From Rhabdophis nuchalis (taxonomy: Eukaryota > Chordata > Lepidosauria > Squamata > Natricidae): 64,000 nt of DNA. This document shows, one piece after another, positions 57,100 to 64,000 of this stretch; the stretch's first letter is position 1, and every line of letters begins with the position of its first letter. The notes under the pieces were generated by a model. It was not told the origin of the DNA. It saw only the letters and a program-made list of their open reading frames with translations, and did not search any database. The stretch is from assembly GCA_039707465.1 (NCBI GenBank), contig CM077643.1:199789605-199853604 (forward strand), given 5' to 3'. The translations under genes were made by a program, and so were the position numbers.

Positions 57100-58640
57100 C
57101 TACCTTGTCCTCCCCAACTAACCACACATCCATAACCTGATATATTGGCTGGTGTCTGCCGTCACAAAGAGAAACATGAGACAGACAGGTTCCATTGCTG
57201 TTCTGGATAGCCGTCAGTCCAAGAATTTGGTCAGGAATTGAGTCCTCAGTGTCCTAATAGAAAAATCTTTTACCTTCCCCTTGGCTTCCCTTATTCATTT
57301 TCACTGTCTAACATGTATAAATATTTTAGGTTTTAATTGTTGTTATATTTCATCAAATGGAGTCAGAGCTCTAAGCAATATGTTTATATTATATATTTAT
57401 ATCGTGTATTAAACATAAGCTTTTGTTGATTGAATTTTTAAAGCACAGCCATATTCATTTAGATCTAGGTTCTTGAATATATACTGCTTCCCAAGCTTTC
57501 TGCTTCCCTGGAAGTCTTTCTTCTACTACAAATTAAACTGCTGAAAAATTACTTTATAAAAGAATTATCCAGCCACAAAACACAATGGCATTTAAGAAGA
57601 TCTATGAAATAAAAACATTTTATAAGTAAAACATGATTGAAAGCACTTAATGAAAAGATGCAGACAAGTTGTTTCAGAAGTCTCTGTGGAGATACATTGC
57701 TTGCCATTAGAAAACCCATTAAATGGCACCAACTTAATATGGTAAATGATTCTGCATAAGTATACTTATGTATAGGTGCATGTCTATTTATAAATATTCA
57801 GGGTCAAAGATAACTCTGGTGCAAAATTGTGGCTCAAAATGGATATTATAAGCCTGCTTGTATTAGACCCAAAAACATAGAATTGTCTTCCCCAATTCTT
57901 TTTTTTTAATCTCTGGTTGCAAAATTTAGCAAAAGAAACTAACCAACAACTAGAAATGATCCTACAATCATTTTATTAGTTCTAAAACTAACAGATTGCA
58001 GTCACTGGGCTTTTGCAGTCAAAGAAGCAGGAGCAGATGGTACAAGTTTACATAGATCTCATATAGAAAGTTGATCAAAGGCAGTCTGAGCATGTGAGCA
58101 TGGACATGAGTAGCACAGATCCCAAAATGTAGGCAGAATTGCTTTGTATGAGAATTCAAAATAATGAGAGAGATAGAGGGGGGGGGGGTCATCATTCAAA
58201 GTGTGAAGACGGTAAAGGGCATTCTTTGAAATATAACACAGCTTTGATATATGAGTCTCTAATTGTTATTCTAAGTTATTCTGTTATTCTAAGAAGCTGA
58301 CTCTGATCTTTTCTACAAGAGGAAGGAGATAAGGGAGCAACGTTGCACATCCTGGAATCTTCTGAAAACATTAATTCTTATCGGCTTTTAAATTATTGAT
58401 AGCCCATTGGCACATCCAGTAAATTCCACACTTAAATGTGCCTCTCTATATATAAAAAATAAGCTGTACATGATTGAATCAACCATTGATTCGATTGAGG
58501 GACATTCCTACTTCTGTGAAATAGCCAGTCAAAATGCAAGGGTTTCTTAAAAGAAAGTAATGTGGCACAGGAAAAATGCACTAAGGTGACAAAAAAAAAA
58601 GGGAGGGGGAATACTTTTAAAGCTGAATAGGAATGCAGCT
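57100..58640. other. Unannotated AT-rich stretch
   Basis: I see no gene or recognisable repeat here. G run at about 58180. Confidence 0.5.
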
Positions 58641-58649
58641 ATATATACA

Positions 58650-58965
58650 TTTATTTGATTTATGTAGCCATCAATTCCACATATATGACTTTAGGCAGGT
58701 TACAATAATGCTTAAAATGCATAACATAAAAAAATAAAGGTAAAATACATGCAGTCGGACATCATCTAACCAGTTACCTACACAGCTAGGAGCTAGGGGA
58801 GATGATGTGCTAAAGGATGGGCACCACAGTAGGAAAGATTGTCCTTCTGAGCCGTGCCACAATGCCCTCCTGCCAGATAGGGTAGGATAGATAGAGACAA
58901 GTGGGGAGAAACGGTTGTTATGCCGTGCTTGAAACAGGACCACCTCACAGTGCAGCTTAACCCTT
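58650..58965 (-). mobile_element. Old LINE 3' end, L2-like
   Basis: The + strand 'TTTATTTGATTTATGTAGCC', then 'GGCAGGTTACAATAATGC', A-rich part, and worn C-terminal coding sequence on the minus strand, in the order of the L2 3' ends. Strongly diverged. Confidence 0.4.
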
Positions 58966-59227
58966 ACACTCCTTGCTTTCCATTCTCTCATGATTGTTTA
59001 TGAGATTATACTGAACCAATTACTTCAAAGCATTGTCTAATTGAAATATAAATTATAATTGCTCCTGTTTAATCTTCCTGTGAAACTTGAAGAGGCTTTG
59101 TTTAACGTCAGCCTCTCCCAATGTGGTAGGCTAAAGAGCATGCTTTTTGTTTACTTATCAACAACCTGCTATTGTGTGAGTTTAAATTTGTGGGACTTTA
59201 TTTTTTTTAAACGAAATTACTTCAGTC

Positions 59228-59230
<3 letters not shown>

Positions 59231-59270
<40 letters not shown>
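59231..59270. repeat. (TG)n microsatellite
   Basis: About 20 uninterrupted TG units. Confidence 0.97.
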
Positions 59271-59271
<1 letters not shown>

Positions 59272-59274
59272 TTA

Positions 59275-60690
59275 TTTGACACAAATATCTGATGTTTGAT
59301 CTTTATTGATACATTTTTGCTAGTCACTTTATTTAGAGACAGTTTTAAGTTAATTCTAATGAAAGAAAAAAAGCCTGCTGGCTGTAGATTAAATCTAGAT
59401 ATATTTTCTCTATTTTGGCAGCAGGCTTGTCATTCAGGATAACAAAGGTCTTATTTTAGAGCTTGTTTGTTTTAGTTTAGTGAGACAAAGATAATTGTAA
59501 TTAACTACAGATAGTTTAAGTCCAAAGTAACTGTACCAACTCTGCCTTTCTGGGTGAGAGAGCATAATAACCTCAGAAGAAGTTGAGAAATAATCACCAG
59601 GTTTGTAACAGAAGGGAAAGTCTTTGGGATAGGCTGACCTGAAGGGCAATCATCAATCTCCTGAATGGAGCATGGAAACAAATGCACAGGTGGGGTGAGG
59701 AATATGCATGTTTTGTGAAGGATGCCTTCAAAGGAGCCCAGAGACTGGTTTTCTGACTAGCTGCAAATTCTGAGCATCGTAAATAACTGCCCTTTGTGGA
59801 CTCTCTGATCATAGGGGCCTGATGTATGATCTGTTTTCTGAAAGGCCTGGCTATCTCTACGTATTCAACTTTGGCCTTGTTTTAGAAATCTATACCTGGG
59901 CCAGTTCCTGATGATCCTGTTACAGGTCAAAGTGGTGCAGCTCTGTAACCCTGTTTTGTATTGGGCTCCTAGTTTCCTAGCTGAAGATCCTTCCCTTTTC
60001 GTGTGGTGCCCATCTGTACCTGCTTTCTGCTTTCCACCTTTTGAGATATCCATTTCTTGTTCTCTATTTTATGCCCTCCTAAAAAGAGCGAAGCCTTCTG
60101 TTCTTTGTGATTTTTCTTTATGTCACCTTACTCAGTTCCTCTTGATTTAGATTTAGGCATCTGTGCAGGTTTTATTTTCCTTTGCTCCTACGGCTGACAG
60201 CCCACAGGCCTGATGGCTCAAGTACACAAGCCTTGTGATCTATGTCCCCATGTTCTTACAGTGAAGGCTTATATATCCTGAGCCCATCTTGGTCAGTGCT
60301 GGGGGAACCATCTGACAGATCATTCTTTCCAGTCTCATTCCAGTTTCTACTTGTTTGGAAGGTTTTATAGAATTCTCAATACTGTATTAAAATATGCACG
60401 CTTGGCTCTGTTTTATCTTTATTTCAGTATATCATGTTATTTATTAATATTTTTCTTGTAACTTTGAATCTTTAAAATATATCTATGTTTCTCCTTTCTT
60501 TTAGGTGAGGTATGAATCCAATGGCACTGATTTTTTAGCATCCCAAAACCTACCAACCAAGCAGTGGGGTGGAATAGATAGAGAGCTAAATATTTACTCT
60601 CTGCCTCCAAGTCTGTAAACTTGATTTTTGTTTCATGGATTGCTCATTTCAATTCGTTCTCTCCAAACTCAGATATACAAAGCCCACGAT
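59275..60690. other. Unannotated stretch
   Basis: I recognise no gene or repeat. Confidence 0.5.
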
Positions 60691-60699
60691 TGTTGTTTC

Positions 60700-60850
60700 T
60701 TTGTTTAATGTATATGGCCACCCTCTCACAAATGTTAAACATTGAATTAAAATAGGAAGCAAAATCCAAATTAAAAAAGAGCCCAGAACATAATACAGAA
60801 GAGATAAACCTAATCACATCCAGAAATATTACAGGATGCGTTCATCTAAT
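60700..60850 (-). mobile_element. Old LINE 3' end, very diverged
   Basis: 'AATGTATATGGCCACCCTCT' followed by an A-rich part with 'TTAAAATAGGAAG' and 'AACATAATACAGAAG' has the layout of an antisense L2 3' UTR. Weak. Confidence 0.3.
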
Positions 60851-60930
60851 ACTTAGGCTCAATGCTCCATGTAAGATCAAATTTTCTGGTAGGGTCAGTG
60901 CCATTGTGAAGTTGAAATGTATGTTGCAAT

Positions 60931-61436
60931 CAGGGGTGGGATTCACTTACCTTCCCTATCACAAATGTGAGCATCAGTGGTGGTTTCCGGATCCTGTTTC
61001 AACTGGTATGGTTGGAACGGGCCCAGTGTTGCCCACATGGATGCGTGCAGCATGTGTGTGCACACGCACAGCATGCACATGCGTTGTAGCTGCCAGCGAC
61101 ACTTCTGCAAGCCTCCACAACACTCCAGCTGCTTGGCGGAGCATTGCAAAGTCGCTGTACGTGCCATGTGCATGCGCAGAAGCACAGAAGCCTTAAAAGA
61201 CAGTTAAGGAATTTGGGTGGGCGGGTGGGCCCTCCAGAGCACCATACCGGAACAGTATCCAATGCTCTGGGCAGGCTCTGGTATGCCCATACCAGGGCAT
61301 ACCGCCTGCAACCCACCACTGGTGAGCTTGCATGTGCACCACCTTCTGCACATTATGTCAGGGCAGGTGGGTGGAACCTCCCACAGCTGCCACTGGTTTG
61401 CCCAAACTGGAGAAAACCGGCTGAATACAACCTCTG
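60931..61436. mobile_element. hAT-type element, outer part of a nest
   Basis: The left end CAGGGGTGGGATTCA is matched by the right end on the minus strand, CAGAGGTTGTATTCA. GTTGCAAT (60923-60930) and GTTGTGAT (61437-61444) match at 6 of 8. Without the inner element it is about 150 bp. Confidence 0.75.
60975..61321 (-). mobile_element. hAT-type miniature inserted in the outer hAT, 347 bp
   Basis: Ends: CAGTGGTGGTTTCC at the left and CAGTGGTGGGTTGC on the minus strand from the right. GTGAGCAT (60967-60974) and GTGAGCTT (61322-61329) are its 8-bp duplication with one change, made of outer-element sequence. It is the same family as 49113-49444, in the opposite direction. Confidence 0.92.
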
Positions 61437-62128
61437 GTTGTGATGATAGAGAAGGCATACTTCCTTCATCAGTCTCATCAAATGGCTGTCCCAAGAGAGG
61501 CATGTTTAGTTTGTGGGATGATGTGAGATAAGCAGCTTTCCTTGTGTAGGATGTGACTTAGCTTTCCTTAACCTATAGATCCTGTTATCTTAACCTATAA
61601 ATCTTGTTAAATCCTGTTAAATTAACACAAACCTAACTAATGCTTCTCTAAGGATAGTTTCAGGATAGTTTCTCTCTTTCTAGAGTACTTATGTGAACAC
61701 ACACAAAAATGTAGGGTCTACTTCTGATTACTAACATTCCCAAATGATCATTTAAAATTATCTATTTCAAATTCTATTGAAATACTACTATACTACTTAG
61801 TATTAGTACAGTAAGTATACTACTTACTATTGTCAGATTTAGGCCAAAAGGATAACTCTGTTCCTCAGTATCCAGTGGTATTCTCCTCAGAAAATGTCTC
61901 TTGGTGGTTCAAACTCCGAATATTTTTATGCATTACCTCTTACTTGTGCTTCTATCTCACACTGTGCCTCTTTTCTTGGGGTTGTGGTACTAATCATGCA
62001 ACAATGAGATCATAAGATTTAGTTAGGAGGTTTAATAAAAGAAATTTTCTGTGATATACTCTCTACCTGGGACTTCTCTCAGTGGGGATACTTCCTGTCC
62101 TGTTAGATTCAGCAGGAGGGTGTCAGGC

Positions 62129-62240
62129 TCCAAAAGCCCAGGAAAGACACCCTGAGGTTCTTCTAAGCAGTTTCCTTTAATGTTCCTAATTTATAGACAG
62201 AAATCTTGCCAAACTAAAGCAGACTACTTGCACTACTTTT
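62129..62240 (-). mobile_element. Possible LTR 3' part
   Basis: The + strand starts TGTCAGGCTCC and continues 'CACCCTGAGGTTCTTCTAAG' and 'CAGTTTCCTTTAATGTTCC'; on the minus strand this would be an LTR end in GGAGCCTGACA with an ATTAAAG-type poly(A) signal. No second end or duplication was found. Confidence 0.3.
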
Positions 62241-62329
62241 GCCATTGAGCCTTGGCCCTGATGGTTTGGATGAGCCCATTTCTTCAGTGTGTTAATTGAG
62301 ATGAATGTTAGTGCTATCGTTCAGCAACC

Positions 62330-62430
62330 ATTTTATTTATTTATTCTTTTGTTTGATATTTTTATTATATTTTTAATTTTTAGCTGCCCAGAACCTTGTA
62401 CTTGACACAGGAGGCCATATAAATTAAACA
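62330..62430 (+). mobile_element. Old LINE 3' end, L2-like
   Basis: 'TTTTTAGCTGCCCAGAACCT' and 'GGAGGCCATATAAATTAAAC' have the order of an L2 3' end on the + strand, with only a trace of tail. Confidence 0.4.
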
Positions 62431-62528
62431 AACACATACAAAAAGCACTGTTCCATCAGTCTAGAATTTAAAGCCACTGCATTATTACTTCTGTTATTTC
62501 CTTATATCTGCAAGATCTTTGTGTGTGT

Positions 62529-62569
<41 letters not shown>

Positions 62570-62655
62570 AGAGGGAGGGGGGGGGAGAGAGAGAGAGAAA
62601 GAGAGAGGGAGAAAGAGGGAGGGAGGGAGGGAGGGAGGGAGGGAGGGAGGGAGAA
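62529..62655 (+). repeat. 127-nt pure polypurine tract
   Basis: Every base from 62529 to 62655 is A or G: (GA)n, a G run, more GA and then about ten GGGA/GGAG units. A short GT run comes directly before. Such tracts can form triplex (H-DNA). Confidence 0.95.
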
Positions 62656-62699
62656 TGAATTGCTGGTAGGTCTTTTTGGAATACCACCTCACTTTCTTT

Positions 62700-63540
62700 T
62701 ACCATGAGCAAGGCATATATAGCACCAGTGAAATTTTAATCAATTTTTGCTTAGTAAACCAATACTAAAGGGACCAATAACAAACCAAATGTGTTTGAGG
62801 GTAGATATAACTAGCCATTTTATTGGCAAAAAACATTCCCTATCTGTATTACCCTCCTAAGGCTAATGCAGATAAATGGAGATGTTGTAGAGGAGAACAA
62901 TGAAACATGGTATTTTTGTGCCTAGTAATTATCTTTCAACAATAGGCCACATTACCAGAAAAATACTAGCTTTTAATTTTTGCTTCTTCTATCGTAAGAC
63001 AGAACAGGATGTCGGACTGGATAAATTCCAGATGAATGCTGGACATTGCCCTCAGGGCTTCTTGGTGTCTGACACTAATACTTGCTGAGTGCCACTGATT
63101 ATTTTGAATGATCTCCTTGATGCTTGCCCAACCCTAATTTTATGTCAGTTTAGCTTGAGGGTTTATTAAAACAAAACAAAAATTGCAGTACCACTTAGGA
63201 AAAAGATGTTCGATAGTCATCATGCTTTCCTAATCTTATATCCTCGGAGAATTTATTCACACTTTATTGGTTGAACTGAACATTTGCATTTAAAAAGTTT
63301 AAGATTCATTTATCTCCCAGATAAAGGTTTGCAGACAACGCAACAAGAAACACCCTCAATTTATTACACTAGGGACCTAATGCTAATTACAGTGGACAAG
63401 AATCATTCTGCATACAGGCAGTTTCATGGAATTGTTTATTATTCTTAAGTGACATTTAATTCACTTTCCCTTTAATGATCACTAAGGAGATTTCTTGGGG
63501 TTTATAACATGTATTCAGGTTGGGACCACAGAACCTGTCA
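62700..63540. other. Unannotated stretch
   Basis: No gene or recognisable repeat. Confidence 0.5.
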
Positions 63541-63545
63541 CTCTG

Positions 63546-63630
63546 CAGATATTGTTGAACTAAAACTTCCAGCATCCCTGACCAATGACCACATTTGAGC
63601 TCCTGGGAGTTGTAGTTCAACAAATAACTG
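63546..63630. mobile_element. 85-bp inverted-repeat miniature (hAT-like)
   Basis: CAGATATTGTTGAACTAAAA at the left pairs with the right end, which on the minus strand reads CAGTTATTTGTTGAACTACA, and the match continues through ACTTCCAG/ACTCCCAG. The ends make up most of the element. No 8-bp duplication is left. Confidence 0.7.
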
Positions 63631-64000
63631 GGATACTTTCTGCTCCAGAACTAGATATGAAACAGGAGACATCATTTGGCTAAGAATTGCATATTCTACA
63701 TAATTTCCATTGTGGCAATGGAAGAAAACTTCTTAAAGTCGGATATAGCTAACACTGGTATCCCAGAGTGCTATAATTAAATCATACTGTTTTCGTTTCC
63801 CATACCAGCCAACTTTTTCTTCTTTAATGAGCAGACACATACTGTTTTATGTGGAATTGGATTGACTAATTGATGTGCAAACATTATATAGTGAAAGTTG
63901 TGAAACGTCTCTTTATGCTGCCTGGGAAGACGTGGACATTGTATTAGTACTAATAAATTCTGCTGTCCTACCTAGTTAGCTAAATTGTCATTACGCTATA
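63631..64000. other. Unannotated stretch
   Basis: No gene or recognisable repeat. Confidence 0.5.

Overview
The window looks like an intergenic, repeat-rich stretch of a squamate genome, most probably a snake. The reasons are: several Sauria-type tRNA-derived SINEs with the usual 'gtggcacagtggttagaatgcagtactgcagg' style head (quoted in parts below), CR1 and L2-type LINEs, snake-style hAT miniatures that begin CAG(T/G)GGTGGG, and GATA/GACA arrays of the Bkm type. I found no exon of a host protein-coding gene, no rRNA and no functional tRNA gene. Every coding stretch I can recognise belongs to a transposable element.

Layout. 1-12 kb: a GATA array, an L1 ORF2 scrap, two L2 copies on the minus strand (2.6-4.3 kb and 9.4-10.7 kb), a 75-bp tandem duplication, a Sauria SINE, a solo LTR with a 5-bp duplication (10.8 kb) plus a broken relative (4.9 kb), and a hAT miniature. 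12-14.8 kb: one large foldback-like element with terminal inverted repeats and four internal inverted repeats, itself hit by an L2. 15-26 kb: mostly unannotatable AT-rich DNA with an old SINE, a TA-flanked miniature (20.2 kb), a Sauria SINE, a hAT with a perfect 8-bp duplication (24.7 kb) and a second solo LTR (25.3 kb). 26-35 kb: an L1-type ORF1-only relic, a SINE with a hAT inside it, a GACA/GATA compound array, hAT miniatures and an L2 tail. 36-37.4 kb: a decayed Tigger/pogo transposase. 39-47 kb: L1 ORF2 C-terminus on the minus strand with an L2 inserted in it, two CR1 tails, a near-perfect 78-bp-arm palindrome, and the most interesting feature, a complete-looking 1.95-kb L1-type element that has an intact ORF1, a poly(A) tail and a target-site duplication but no ORF2. 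49-64 kb: more hATs (one nested inside another), a long CR1 on the minus strand, a third solo LTR (56.6 kb), another SINE and a 127-nt pure polypurine tract.

How the parts relate: LINE machinery (L1, L2 and CR1 reverse transcriptases) would once have mobilised themselves and the SINEs; the hAT and TA-flanked miniatures carry no transposase and would have relied on enzymes encoded elsewhere. Nested insertions give a local age order. No multi-gene system (defence, metabolism, operon) is present. Start codons of LINE ORFs are mostly not real, because the copies are 5' truncated. Class assignments rest on remembered family features and not on a database search.
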